From Leminorella richardii (GTDB taxonomy: Bacteria > Pseudomonadota > Gammaproteobacteria > Enterobacterales > Enterobacteriaceae): a stretch of DNA of 64,000 nt. The position numbers were made by a program, and so were the translations under genes. Shown here piece after piece: positions 44,208-52,449 of the stretch (its first letter is position 1; each line of letters begins with the position of its first letter). The notes beneath the pieces were generated by a model that saw nothing but the letters and a program-made list of their open reading frames with translations, was not told the DNA's origin and searched no databases. The DNA is taken from NCBI RefSeq assembly GCF_900478135.1, contig NZ_LS483470.1:2999001-3063000 (forward strand), in the 5' to 3' direction.

Positions 44208-45608
44208 ATGAAAAATCAAAACGAGCCCATATGGGATGCGATCGTTATCGGCGGCGGCGTTGTTGGTTGTGCCGTCCACCGCAAATTTGCCCTGATGGGG
44301 GCAAAGACGCTGCTGTTAGAAAGAGGGGGAGACATTCTCTCCGGCGCCAGCAAAGCCAACAGCGCCCTGTTGCATACCGGATTTGACGCTCCGCCAGACA
44401 GCCTAGAGCTGACCTGCATCCAAAACGGCTACCGAGAGTTCATGGAAATCAAAGACAGGATGAACCTGCCCCTGCTGCAAACTGGTGCACTGGTGATGGC
44501 CTGGAACGAAGAACAGCTTTCCAAGCTGCCGGACATTGTCGCCAAGGCGCATAAGAACGGCGTCATGGACGTTGAACAAATTGATAAAGAAGAAATTTAT
44601 CGCCGCGAGCCCGGTCTGGCAGAAGGCGCACTCGGCGCCGTCAGCGTACCCGGTGAAGCGGTCATGGATCCGTGGAGCTCACCTCTGGCCTACCTGACGC
44701 AGGCAGTCAAACACGGGGCGGAATACCGCTTCCACTGTGAGGTAGAAAGCGGCGAATTTAGTGACGGAATGTGGACACTTCAGACAAAAAAAGGTCCGTT
44801 TCGTGCCCGTTTGGTTATCAACTGTGCGGGAATCAACGGCGACGTGGTAGAAAGTATCTGCCACCCCTCTCCTTTCCAGATCAAACCGCGCAAAGGCCAG
44901 TTCCTGATTTATGACAAGGCCGCTGCGGCTGACATCAACGCTATTATCCTACCGGTGCCTACAGCGGTGACCAAAGGCGTTCTCTTAACCAAAACTATCT
45001 TTGGCAATCTGCTGCTTGGCCCAACGGCTGAAGAGCAGGATGACCGCTGGAAAGCCGAAGTGGACGAGGAAGTCTTGAAAGATCTGATTCGCCAAGGCTC
45101 AAAAATGCTGCCGACCCTTGCCAACTATACGGTAACGGCCACTTACGCCGGGCTGCGTCCGGCAACGGAAGAGAAGCACTACCGTATCGCTGACTACCCG
45201 GAAAAGCAGTGGATCTGTGTAGGAGGCATTCGCTCAACGGGCCTGACGTCAGCCCTTGGCGTTGCTCAACACATCGCTCAGCTGTATACGGAAAACTTCT
45301 CGCCGCTGTTTGAGCTTAATCCGCCTCAGGACATCATCTGGCCAAAAATGCCCGTTCTGTCCGACTACCACGAGCGCGACTATCAGCACGAACATAACGG
45401 CGGCATCGTCTGCCACTGTGAGCTAGTGACCCGTAGGGAAATTGAAGCCGTTTTTGATTCAGACATTCCCCCTGAGTGTTTAGGAGGACTGCGCAGAAGA
45501 ACCCGCGCCATGATGGGGCGCTGCAACGGCTTCTTCTGCAGTAATAAAGTCGCTGAAATCATTAATAACCGCTTTGAAAATACGCTGGCCGTGGAGGAAC
45601 TGAAATGA
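44208..45608 (+). CDS. GlpA-like FAD-dependent glycerol-3-phosphate-type dehydrogenase
   Basis: A 466-residue flavoprotein. An N-terminal dinucleotide fold (DAIVIGGGVVGCAVHRKFAL, with FAD-binding Glu in LLERGG) is followed by a DAO-type substrate domain and a C-terminal BFD [2Fe-2S] domain with CHCE, GGLRRRTRAMMGRCNGFFC. This is the arrangement of anaerobic GlpA proteins, which oxidise glycerol 3-phosphate. It overlaps the next oxidoreductase gene by four bases. It probably oxidises the phosphorylated product of the neighbouring FGGY kinase, with electrons passed to the second flavoprotein. Confidence 0.82.
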   Translation: MKNQNEPIWDAIVIGGGVVGCAVHRKFALMGAKTLLLERGGDILSGASKANSALLHTGFDAPPDSLELTCIQNGYREFMEIKDRMNLPLLQTGALVMAWNEEQLSKLPDIVAKAHKNGVMDVEQIDKEEIYRREPGLAEGALGAVSVPGEAVMDPWSSPLAYLTQAVKHGAEYRFHCEVESGEFSDGMWTLQTKKGPFRARLVINCAGINGDVVESICHPSPFQIKPRKGQFLIYDKAAAADINAIILPVPTAVTKGVLLTKTIFGNLLLGPTAEEQDDRWKAEVDEEVLKDLIRQGSKMLPTLANYTVTATYAGLRPATEEKHYRIADYPEKQWICVGGIRSTGLTSALGVAQHIAQLYTENFSPLFELNPPQDIIWPKMPVLSDYHERDYQHEHNGGIVCHCELVTRREIEAVFDSDIPPECLGGLRRRTRAMMGRCNGFFCSNKVAEIINNRFENTLAVEELK

Positions 45609-46819
45609 AACTAGACTACGACGTTATCATTATCGGTTCAGGACCTACCGGCATTGCCGCAGCAACGACGCTGAAACAGCAGGGTGTCCGAGACATCGTC
45701 ATTCTAGAGCGCGAAGCACAGCCCGGCGGAGTGCCGCGCCACTGTCTGCATCCTACTTTTGGCCTGCTGACCTTCAAACGCCCGATGAAAGGCTCGTCTT
45801 TTATTGAAAAGATTCTGGCTCCGGTTTCTGATGTGCCGATTTTAACCGGTACCACAGTGGTGGAAATTCATCCAGAAGGCAAACTGAGCGTCTCCTGCGA
45901 TAAAGGCCTGGTTGAAATGCGCGCCAGACGCGTACTGATTGCTACCGGCGCTCGGGAAACGCCCCGTCACCCTAGACTGGTTTCAGGGCTTCGCCCTCAG
46001 GGGGTGCTAACTACTGGCGCCCTACAGCAGTTCATCTATCTTAATCGACAAAAGCCCTGCCGAAGACCAGTCGTTATCGGCAGTGAAATCGTCAGCTTCT
46101 CCGCTCTATGGACCTTACGCAACGCAGGCGCTAAGGCGCAGGCCATGATCGAATCACGAGACCGGATTGTCGCCAATCGACCGTTCCAATTTGTCGCAGG
46201 GGCAATGGGCGTACCTCTGTATTTAAATACTAAGCTGCTGGAAATTGGCGGGCTGGATCGGGTTGAGTACGTGCGAATTGAGCGCAACGGCCAAACTGAG
46301 CGCATTGACTGCGACGCGGTGATCTTCACCGGGGAATTTACCGGAGAGTACACTCTGCTTAGAAGAAGTCATCTCGACACTATCGTTAGTACCGGTAACC
46401 CGGTTACTGACGCCAGAGGGCAGTGCTCAGATCCAACCTACTACGCCTGCGGCAACCTGCTGCATCCGGCCGATATGGGCGATCAGTGCTATCAGGAGGG
46501 GAAAGCCGTTGGTTTGGCAATTGCCGAAAGCCTGAAGCAGGGAATCACCTCAAACCGACGCCGCATTGCCGTGCGCCACGATGAGAACATTCAGTTTACC
46601 GTGCCCGCCTGCCTAGACGGCGAATCAGATAAAGGGCCTGTGGACATAAATATTCGCGTCAACCGCGCCGTCAGCGGTCAGGTTACGGTCAAAGCCGACG
46701 GCGTGGTTATCTATCAGGGAAACCACCGCTGCCTGCCCGGACGTCGGATTATGCTTAAGAAAGTGAATGCACAATTGATCCCTCTAAACGCTACAGAAAT
46801 CAGCGTGAGTATCGTATAG
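45605..46819 (+). CDS. NAD(P)/FAD-dependent oxidoreductase, partner of the GlpA-like enzyme
   Basis: A 404-residue flavoprotein with a FAD-binding fold at the N terminus (DVIIIGSGPTGIAAATTLKQQG) and a second nucleotide-binding fold in the middle (RRPVVIGSEIVSFSALWTLR). It contains the CGNLLHPAD FAD-closing segment. Proteins of this kind pair with GlpA-like dehydrogenases in many bacteria; it would pass electrons from the polyol phosphate oxidation to a carrier. ATGA overlap with the GlpA-like gene indicates a fixed ratio. The typical third component (DUF1667) is not found here. Confidence 0.78.
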   Translation: MKLDYDVIIIGSGPTGIAAATTLKQQGVRDIVILEREAQPGGVPRHCLHPTFGLLTFKRPMKGSSFIEKILAPVSDVPILTGTTVVEIHPEGKLSVSCDKGLVEMRARRVLIATGARETPRHPRLVSGLRPQGVLTTGALQQFIYLNRQKPCRRPVVIGSEIVSFSALWTLRNAGAKAQAMIESRDRIVANRPFQFVAGAMGVPLYLNTKLLEIGGLDRVEYVRIERNGQTERIDCDAVIFTGEFTGEYTLLRRSHLDTIVSTGNPVTDARGQCSDPTYYACGNLLHPADMGDQCYQEGKAVGLAIAESLKQGITSNRRRIAVRHDENIQFTVPACLDGESDKGPVDINIRVNRAVSGQVTVKADGVVIYQGNHRCLPGRRIMLKKVNAQLIPLNATEISVSIV

Positions 46820-46859
46820 TGAATCAACGTTAATCACTGAATACTAAGGTTCAATATTT

Positions 46860-47648
46860 ATGGCAGAGGGGCGTTCATCGAATTCTCGGCATCAGGTAAT
46901 TCTGGAACTGCTTTCTTCAAAAGGTCAGGTCTTTGTCCATGATTTAGCCGAGCATTTTAACGTGGCTCAGGAAACAATACGGCGAGATCTGACCAAACTG
47001 GAATCCCAGAAGCTGCTAAAAAAGGTGCACGGCGGTGCCGTTAACGTTCAGTCAAAGTTTGAACGCAACTTTTCCGAACGGGCAAAAGCCGCCATTGATG
47101 AAAAAAAGGCGATTGCCATTAAGGCCGCTGACGTCATCAAGCCGGGTGACACGCTCTTTATTGATTTTGGCTCGACAACCGTAGAGTTCAGCCAGCGCGT
47201 CAAGCTGATTAACAACCTGACAGTGCTCACTAACTCGCCGCTGATAGCCAGCATCATGCAGGAGAACCCGACCATCGATACCATTCTTATCGGCGGTCAG
47301 TTTATCGGTTCTCAATACGCCTGCTTGGGCGCCATCGCGCTGAAAAACATCGGAGAACTGTTTGCCGACTATGCAGTTATCGGCGTTGGCGCGATTGACG
47401 GTCAGCGGGGAATTATGGACCAAAACGTGGATGAAGCCGCCGTTGCCAGAAAAATGTTGGAAAACAGCGATAAGCTTATCGTTTTGGCTGATTCGTCAAA
47501 GGCTCACAAGCACGCGATTAATCTGGTTACCGGCTGGGAAAACGTCGATATTCTGGTCACCACCAGTAAAGAAATAAAGATTACGGATAAAAATAAGGCC
47601 ATCAAAACCAAAATTATGGTGGTCAACGTTGAAGACGCGCCGCAATAG
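46860..47648 (+). CDS. DeoR/GlpR-family transcriptional repressor
   Basis: A 262-residue DeoR-type regulator. The N-terminal winged helix (about 10-65, SNSRHQVILELLSSKGQVFV and AQETIRRDLTKLESQKLLKKVHGGAV) is followed by the DeoR sensor domain (about 80-235) with DFGSTT and the LADSSKAHK motif. The sensor domain binds phosphorylated sugars or polyols. It is the third gene of the GlpA-like unit, 40 bases after the oxidoreductase, and probably controls the divergent kinase/permease unit as well, through the repeats between 44050 and 44175. Confidence 0.85.
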   Translation: MAEGRSSNSRHQVILELLSSKGQVFVHDLAEHFNVAQETIRRDLTKLESQKLLKKVHGGAVNVQSKFERNFSERAKAAIDEKKAIAIKAADVIKPGDTLFIDFGSTTVEFSQRVKLINNLTVLTNSPLIASIMQENPTIDTILIGGQFIGSQYACLGAIALKNIGELFADYAVIGVGAIDGQRGIMDQNVDEAAVARKMLENSDKLIVLADSSKAHKHAINLVTGWENVDILVTTSKEIKITDKNKAIKTKIMVVNVEDAPQ

Positions 47649-47678
47649 CTTATTAAGTACGACGCGCCGATAAACTCT

Positions 47679-47710
47679 CAGGCTGGCTGAACCACGGCCA
47701 GCCTGCTGTT
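47679..47710 (+). terminator. terminator after the GlpR-like gene
   Basis: CAGGCTGGC (47679-47687) pairs with GCCAGCCTG (47697-47705), followed by CTGTTTG. The T stretch is short. Confidence 0.6.
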
Positions 47711-47736
47711 TGAAATAAATAACCTGTAACTCTGGC

Positions 47737-47750
47737 CGAAAGCGCTTTCG
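47737..47750. promoter_or_regulatory. 14-base palindrome, LacI-family-operator-like
   Basis: CGAAAGCGCTTTCG is a perfect palindrome with a central CG, as in operators of LacI-family regulators. It lies 110 bases before the DUF1937 gene. No LacI-family gene is in the window. Confidence 0.4.
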
Positions 47751-47859
47751 TGCCCGCTTGCTGTAGATATATTTTTTGCCTCGCCGACTTTTATAACCAA
47801 TAAGCCGGGCGGCACCCTTTTGCCTCTAACCTGCTAAAACAGAAAAATAAGGAATCTCT

Positions 47860-48219
47860 ATGAAACTCTATTTTATTGCCTGCCCCTATTCCGATGCAGA
47901 CCCAGAAGTCGTCATACGCCGCTTCAATGAGTGTACGGAAGCCGCTGCAGCCCTCTCTTTAGCCGGCCACGCCGTCTACAGTCAGATAACCATGACGCAT
48001 CCCATTAATGAGGCTGTGGCAAGAGCGGGTAAAAAGATTGTCTGGAGCCCTATTGACGAAGCCTATATGGCGCGCTGTGATGAAATTATTGTGCTAACCC
48101 TGCCGGGCTGGGAAAAGAGCGGCGGCGTCGCGGCGGAAATTGACTATTTCAAGTCGAGAGGGAAAAAGGTTTGGACCTACGAGGAGTTCACAAAGGCTCA
48201 CGGCGTCCCCTCTCTCTAA
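47860..48219 (+). CDS. DUF1937 family protein
   Basis: A 119-residue cytoplasmic protein with a Rossmann-like alpha/beta pattern: MKLYFIACPYSDADP at the N terminus, then GHAVYSQITMTHPI, DEAYMARCDEIIVLTLPGWEKSGGV and KKVWTYEEF. This resembles the nucleoside 2-deoxyribosyltransferase-like fold of the DUF1937 family; the LPGWEKSGGVAAEI segment matches the substrate-binding loop. The enzymatic activity is not established. It is monocistronic and faces a toxin-antitoxin pair on the other strand. Confidence 0.72.
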   Translation: MKLYFIACPYSDADPEVVIRRFNECTEAAAALSLAGHAVYSQITMTHPINEAVARAGKKIVWSPIDEAYMARCDEIIVLTLPGWEKSGGVAAEIDYFKSRGKKVWTYEEFTKAHGVPSL

Positions 48220-48236
48220 CATTGATGAACCGGCAA

Positions 48237-48255
48237 AGCGCCCCCTGCGGGCGCT
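48237..48255. terminator. hairpin between convergent genes
   Basis: AGCGCCC (48237-48243) pairs with GGGCGCT (48249-48255), between the DUF1937 stop and the toxin stop. Confidence 0.5.
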
Positions 48256-48544
48256 ATTCATACTTACGCCTCTGCGATGTATGCAACACGCGCAGAATAT
48301 ATATTGCTCCCGGCGCCGTTGCGTAAACAATAATAAACGGTAGCCGAGCTAGCGCCAGCCTGCGCCTGTTGACACTACCGTACAGAGAGCCCGCCTGCGG
48401 ATGCGTTTTCAGCAGCTCAGCCGCCTGAGTAAAACGTTCATCCGTCGCATTCGCCACCTTCAAACCCACCTCTTCACGCAGGTAGTGCCACACCTGCTCT
48501 CGGTCTTTCTGCGCTCGCGCTTCCCAAAAGACGGCGTTTGTCAC
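48254..48544 (-). CDS. RelE/ParE family toxin
   Basis: A 96-residue basic protein of the RelE/ParE superfamily: VFWEARAQKDREQVWHYL at the N terminus, a Gly-Ser-containing centre (GSLYGSVNRRRLALARLPFIIVYA) and ILRVLHTSQRRKYE at the end, where the conserved Arg-His-rich tail sits. Such toxins either cleave ribosome-bound mRNA or poison gyrase; the ParE-like tail suggests gyrase, but this is not decided by sequence. It overlaps the upstream antitoxin by four bases, typical of a type II module. Confidence 0.8.
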   Translation of the reverse strand: MTNAVFWEARAQKDREQVWHYLREEVGLKVANATDERFTQAAELLKTHPQAGSLYGSVNRRRLALARLPFIIVYATAPGAIYILRVLHTSQRRKYE

Positions 48545-48828
48545 TTCTCGCCCCGCTCCGCCTGTGACTTCAGCGCCGCCATTCTGTTGTTCATGGCGCC
48601 ATCGTCAATAAACTCGCCCTTGCCCACCTCGTAGCGCGCAAAGGCCTCCTGAACCTGATTCTCAAGCCAAACGTCATGGGCGCTGTTTTGATACTGCCGC
48701 TCTTCTTCTGCCAGCTCTTCTGCCCTGCGGCGCATTAAGTCCGTCAGGCTGGTCTGCTGCCGCTCAGCTGCCTTCATGGCAAGGCGCTTGGTCTCTTCAT
48801 CAATGCGAAAATGAATCGTGCTGTTCAT
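48541..48828 (-). CDS. RelB/DinJ-type antitoxin
   Basis: A 95-residue acidic protein. The N-terminal segment MNSTIHFRIDEETKRLAMKAAERQQTSLTDLMR (here in two parts: STIHFRIDEETKRLAM and QQTSLTDLMRRRAEEL) reads as a ribbon-helix-helix DNA-binding domain, followed by an extended helical toxin-binding tail. ATG at 48828 is preceded by GAGG; longer upstream starts lack one. Overlap with the toxin gene gives cotranslation. The antitoxin presumably represses its own promoter. Confidence 0.8.
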   Translation of the reverse strand: MNSTIHFRIDEETKRLAMKAAERQQTSLTDLMRRRAEELAEEERQYQNSAHDVWLENQVQEAFARYEVGKGEFIDDGAMNNRMAALKSQAERGEK

Positions 48829-49140
48829 TCCGACATCCTCTCTTTTTAATGCTAAACGTGGTGTCAATTGTGGTGTCAAATAGATACCCATAGTCTAACC
48901 TCTCTTTCTGATAATTTCAGCACGAAATTAAAAATGAAAAATTAACCTGCCGAGAAACGCTACATCACCAGAAAACCGCTCGTCTCTCTGACTTTTTCGA
49001 CATGTAATGAAAATGCGAGATATTTCCCAGTTAAAAAGTAACAGGTGGGTTTGTAGCGAGAGAAAGACGAAGGTAGACCGAAAAATGATATGGAGCGTGA
49101 GGTGCTGGCACCCCACGCTAGTATGAAGAAACAGGAAGCG

Positions 49141-50046
49141 TTAGCCGTTCTGCTGACGAATAGACCGAATCATCGAGTGCTTGGCAGTATCCAAGTGCCT
49201 TCTGAGCTCGTTCATCGCGCTGAGATCGTTCCGACTTATCATGGCGCTGAGTATCGCCATATGCTCTTCAATGCCGAGAATGTTGCGCTCTTTCAGATCC
49301 CGCTCATCCCACTGATAGTGGAAGTGGAAAATCACTGTAATCACTTCGATTGACTGGTTAAAAAACGGATTTTCGGCAGCGGAAAGGATCAGACCGTGCA
49401 GCTCGTGATCCAGCTGTGAGAACTCACGATAGTCAAACATCACCGTTTCTCTCAGCTGGCGATGGCGATAAAGCAGATCTTTGGCTAACACCCATCGGGT
49501 GTCGTTTTCAGGAAGGTTCATAAAGCGGTTCAGCGCGTGAGTTTCCAGCAGTTCACGCAGTTCAAACAGCTTTTCAGCGTAGTTCTGGTCGAACTTCATC
49601 ATGCTCCACTGACCGCGGCGCTGGTTTTCCATCAGGTTAAAGCGAGAAAAGCGCAGCAAAAACTCGCGCACAATCGTCGGGCTGACGTTAGTCTGTTTGG
49701 CTAACTGCTGTTCGGTGAAGGTGCTGCCGGGCTTAAGCTCGCGCTGCTGAATCATCCGGTAGAACGCACGCTCGAAAATAACCAACTGCTCTTTAGGCAG
49801 CTCTATTAGCGTATCAAAACCGTCCTCACTCTCCGGCTGACGCACAATAACGTAGTCGCTGCCGACCTTCTCCAAAATGCCCCGCGATGCGAGATAGTCG
49901 AGAGTGTGGCGAACCGTTGTCCGGCTGATGCTGTACATATCCGCCAGCGTGGACTGTGACGGTAGCGGTGAACTGATGTGCCCATTGCCGATCGCATCGA
50001 TGAACTGATTGATCACGTTTTGTCGCAGGTTTTGCGTACGCGCCAT
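49141..50046 (-). CDS. lgoR: GntR-family regulator of L-galactonate catabolism, LgoR
   Basis: A 301-residue regulator with a GntR-type winged helix at the N terminus (ISSPLPSQSTLADMYSISRTTVRHTLDYL) and a second helical segment and FCD-like ligand domain. It follows E. coli LgoR (YjjM) along its length, for example ARTQNLRQNVINQFID and VIFHFHYQWDERDLKERNI. ATG at 50046 with AGGGA upstream is used; a TTG at 50103 would add a repetitive KAEK stretch without a ribosome-binding site. It is divergent from lgoD. Confidence 0.88.
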   Translation of the reverse strand: MARTQNLRQNVINQFIDAIGNGHISSPLPSQSTLADMYSISRTTVRHTLDYLASRGILEKVGSDYVIVRQPESEDGFDTLIELPKEQLVIFERAFYRMIQQRELKPGSTFTEQQLAKQTNVSPTIVREFLLRFSRFNLMENQRRGQWSMMKFDQNYAEKLFELRELLETHALNRFMNLPENDTRWVLAKDLLYRHRQLRETVMFDYREFSQLDHELHGLILSAAENPFFNQSIEVITVIFHFHYQWDERDLKERNILGIEEHMAILSAMISRNDLSAMNELRRHLDTAKHSMIRSIRQQNG

Positions 50047-50061
50047 GCTTCGTCCCTTTTC

Positions 50062-50094
50062 TGTTTTCTCTGCTTTTTCTGCTTTTTCTGCTTT
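50062..50094. repeat. 9-base tandem repeat upstream of lgoR
   Basis: TGCTTTTTC occurs twice in tandem (50071-50088), followed by TGCTTT and preceded by the imperfect copy TGTTTTCTC. It lies in the lgoR leader, just upstream of the chosen start. Confidence 0.5.
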
Positions 50095-50209
50095 AAAAAC
50101 CAATTTAATACCGGATAAGTAATATTAGCTCACAAAAAGAGAGAAATTAAAACCTGACATCCGATTTTTTAACTAAAAAGACAGAATAAAACCTAAGGAT
50201 ACTATCAAT

Positions 50210-51226
50210 ATGAAAATACTCATCTGTCAGGAACCTACTCAGCTTGTTTATCAGCAGCGCGACGTCCCTACTCCTGCGGCAAACGAAGCGGTGATAAAAA
50301 TCAGCGCCGTTGGCATTTGCGGCACAGACATTCACGCCTGGTCCGGAAAACAGCCGTTCTTCAGCTACCCACGCGTGCTGGGGCATGAAATCTGTGGTGA
50401 AGTGTCCCAGCTCGGCAGCGGCGTGAGCCAGTTCAAAGTGGGTCAACGGGTAGCCGTCATGCCTTACCTCTCTTGCGGCAAGTGCGGTGCCTGTCAAAGC
50501 GGCAGGACTAACTGCTGTGAAAACATCTCAGTCATTGGCGTTCATCAGGACGGCGGGTTTAGCGAATACTTAAGCGTGCCGGAGAGTAACCTACTAGAGG
50601 TTGACGATGTCGATCCTATCAGCGCGGCGCTGATTGAACCCTTTGCCATCAGCGCTCACGCGGTTCGCCGTGCAGCCCTGAAACAGGATGAACACGTTCT
50701 GGTGGTCGGCGCTGGCCCTATCGGCCTAGGCGTGGCGGCTATCGCTAAAGCAGACGGTGCAAAAGTCATCGTCGCCGATACCAGCCCCGAGCGGCGCGAC
50801 CACGTGACTCAGCAGTTAGGCGTAGCCGTTATCGATCCCGCCAGTGAAACGTTTGACGCCGATCTGCGGTCACACTTTAACGGCATGCTGGCGGCAAAAG
50901 TCATCGACGCAACGGGCAATCAGCACGCCATGAACAATACCGTTAACCTGATCCGTCACGGTGGAAGCATTGTCTTTGTTGGGCTATTTAAAGGCGACCT
51001 GACGTTCTCCGACCCTGAGTTTCATAAAAAGGAAACCACTATGATGGGCAGTCGCAATGCGACGAAAGAGGACTTTATCAAAGTCGGCCGCCTGATGGGG
51101 GAAGGAAAGCTCAGCGCAGACATGATGCTGACACACCGCTTCCGCTTTGACGATATTGGCGAACGCTACGAGCAGGATGTGATTAACAATCGCCAGCTTT
51201 TGAAAGGGGTTATTGAATTTAGCTAA
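50210..51226 (+). CDS. lgoD: L-galactonate 5-dehydrogenase LgoD
   Basis: A 338-residue medium-chain zinc alcohol dehydrogenase that oxidises L-galactonate to D-tagaturonate. The catalytic-zinc motif GICGTDIHAW, the structural-zinc cysteines in SCGKCGACQSGRTNCC and the NAD fold VLVVGAGPIGLGVAAIAKADGA are present, and the sequence follows E. coli LgoD (YjjN) closely, including ENISVIGVHQDGGFSEYLSVP. Tagaturonate is then reduced by UxaB (37659-39113). AAGGA lies upstream of ATG. It is divergent from lgoR. Confidence 0.9.
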   Translation: MKILICQEPTQLVYQQRDVPTPAANEAVIKISAVGICGTDIHAWSGKQPFFSYPRVLGHEICGEVSQLGSGVSQFKVGQRVAVMPYLSCGKCGACQSGRTNCCENISVIGVHQDGGFSEYLSVPESNLLEVDDVDPISAALIEPFAISAHAVRRAALKQDEHVLVVGAGPIGLGVAAIAKADGAKVIVADTSPERRDHVTQQLGVAVIDPASETFDADLRSHFNGMLAAKVIDATGNQHAMNNTVNLIRHGGSIVFVGLFKGDLTFSDPEFHKKETTMMGSRNATKEDFIKVGRLMGEGKLSADMMLTHRFRFDDIGERYEQDVINNRQLLKGVIEFS

Positions 51227-51247
51227 CCTTTCTTTTGCTTCAGACAT

Positions 51248-51279
51248 AAAGGAACCGGCGCCATAGCACCGGTTCCTTT
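51248..51279. terminator. terminator between lgoD and the DUF4136 gene
   Basis: AAAGGAACCGG (51248-51258) pairs with CCGGTTCCTTT (51269-51279), between convergent genes; it should work in both directions. Confidence 0.8.
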
Positions 51280-51306
51280 ATTACCTATTTTGACTGCATG
51301 GATCCA

Positions 51307-51963
51307 CTATGGCGCGGTTCTCAACGCCTGCACATCTGGGGAGTCAGCGGGAACAGAAACACTCACGGCATGACCAGAGTCTTTTCCTATATAGGGCTTC
51401 AGCGCCGTCAGCATATAGGGGAACATATAGCGCAAATCGCCGCTCTCGTTATTGCTGACAGCCTGCGCTTCCCACAGCGGCTTTACCGTTTTACTTTTCG
51501 CATAGGCCGACGCATCTATCGCCTGCAAGCGAAGCCACTTACTGTACACGGTGAACTGGTAAACCATCGGTTCATAGAATGGGTAATTCAGCATCGGGTA
51601 ATAGTAGCCAAATCCGGGCCCGTAGACTGGGCCAGGCATCGGATAAACCGGCGTATTAACAATTTGGGTGCGCGTCTGTGGCGCGCCTATGTGATAGCTC
51701 AGCGCAATCAGCATTTGCGCTTGTGCAGGGCTTCTCGCCGCTACGTAGCCCTGCTCGCGCAGAACGTCCTCAACCTGGCGCGCGTACTCGACAAAGCCTA
51801 AATCGCCCTCGACTGGCTGATAGTCACCGGATACCACAGCAAACGTCCGGAACGCTGTCGACGTCCCTTTTGCCGTAATGGCATTCACCTGTACGTTTTC
51901 CGTGCTGACACAGCCGGAAAGCGCGCCGACCAACAAAACTAACGCTATCGTTCGCCAGAACAT
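51307..51963 (-). CDS. DUF4136 lipoprotein
   Basis: A 218-residue lipoprotein. The signal peptide MFWRTIALVLLVGALSGC ends in a lipobox (LSGC) with the modified Cys at residue 18. The mature part matches DUF4136, including a Pro/Tyr/Gly-rich surface segment (NTPVYPMPGPVYGPGFGYYY). Asp at +2 is absent, so outer-membrane sorting is expected. Its function is unknown. ATG is preceded by AAAGGCGG. It lies between the lgoD terminator and the hairpin array. Confidence 0.75.
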   Translation of the reverse strand: MFWRTIALVLLVGALSGCVSTENVQVNAITAKGTSTAFRTFAVVSGDYQPVEGDLGFVEYARQVEDVLREQGYVAARSPAQAQMLIALSYHIGAPQTRTQIVNTPVYPMPGPVYGPGFGYYYPMLNYPFYEPMVYQFTVYSKWLRLQAIDASAYAKSKTVKPLWEAQAVSNNESGDLRYMFPYMLTALKPYIGKDSGHAVSVSVPADSPDVQALRTAP

Positions 51964-52060
51964 CGTTAACCGCCTTTCATCAAGGGAATAATAGTAAGTA
52001 TGACAGCAAAATCATCAGGCGGGTTTCACCTGTGAACATTTCTTTCATCTTTCACGTTAT

Positions 52061-52088
52061 AAAAGCGAAAAGGCGCCATTAGGCGCCT
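52061..52088 (-). terminator. GGCGCC hairpin with T-rich tail on the minus strand
   Basis: AGGCGCC (52071-52077) pairs with GGCGCCT (52082-52088); on the minus strand the tail reads TTTTCGCTTTT. The 19-base core recurs exactly near 52453. Confidence 0.6.
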
Positions 52089-52210
52089 CAGACTGCTGAC
52101 AAACCATCTTCAATTAGCTTCAGAGGATATTCCGGCCGAAAATACAACCTACTCATATCGCTATTGTGCTCGGCCGGAAGAGCGCTTGTATTAGCTTTAG
52201 GAGTGCGTCG

Positions 52211-52401
52211 GGCATAGCCTTCCTACGGGCCGTTATGAAGCCCTTCGGGCTTCACCCTTTCAGGGCCAGCGCAAGCGCTGTTCAAACCGGCAAAGCCGGT
52301 TTGTCGTTGGCTTACGCCAAGTCGACCCCAACGGACAACGCCTTTAGGTGTTGAGCAACACGGAGTGTTGACCCGCAGGGCGAGCTAAGCGAGTAACACT
52401 C
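52211..52401. repeat. tandem array of short hairpins
   Basis: A series of adjacent small stem-loops with almost no space between them: GAAGCCC/GGGCTTC (52237-52253), CCCT/AGGG (52255-52265), CAGCG/CGCTG (52267-52280), CAAACCGGC/GCCGGTTTG (52283-52303), TTGGC/GCCAA (52307-52320), CAACGCC/GGTGTTG (52336-52353), CAACAC/GTGTTG (52356-52370), CCC/GGG (52372-52380), GAGT/ACTC (52391-52401). GGC-ATA-GCC at 52211 extends it. No gene is plausible here. The array is bracketed by two copies of a 19-base sequence containing GGCGCCATTAGGCGCC. Confidence 0.75.
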
Positions 52402-52449
52402 TCCCTCCGTTTGACTCTGTAGACTTTATTTAAGGCCTTTGTCATCAAT

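Noticed and set aside
52205..52401. CRISPR array or coding sequence in the hairpin array
   Set aside because: There is no repeated unit with spacers; every stem has a different sequence. The 62-residue frame at 52166-52354 merely reads through the hairpins and has no start signal.
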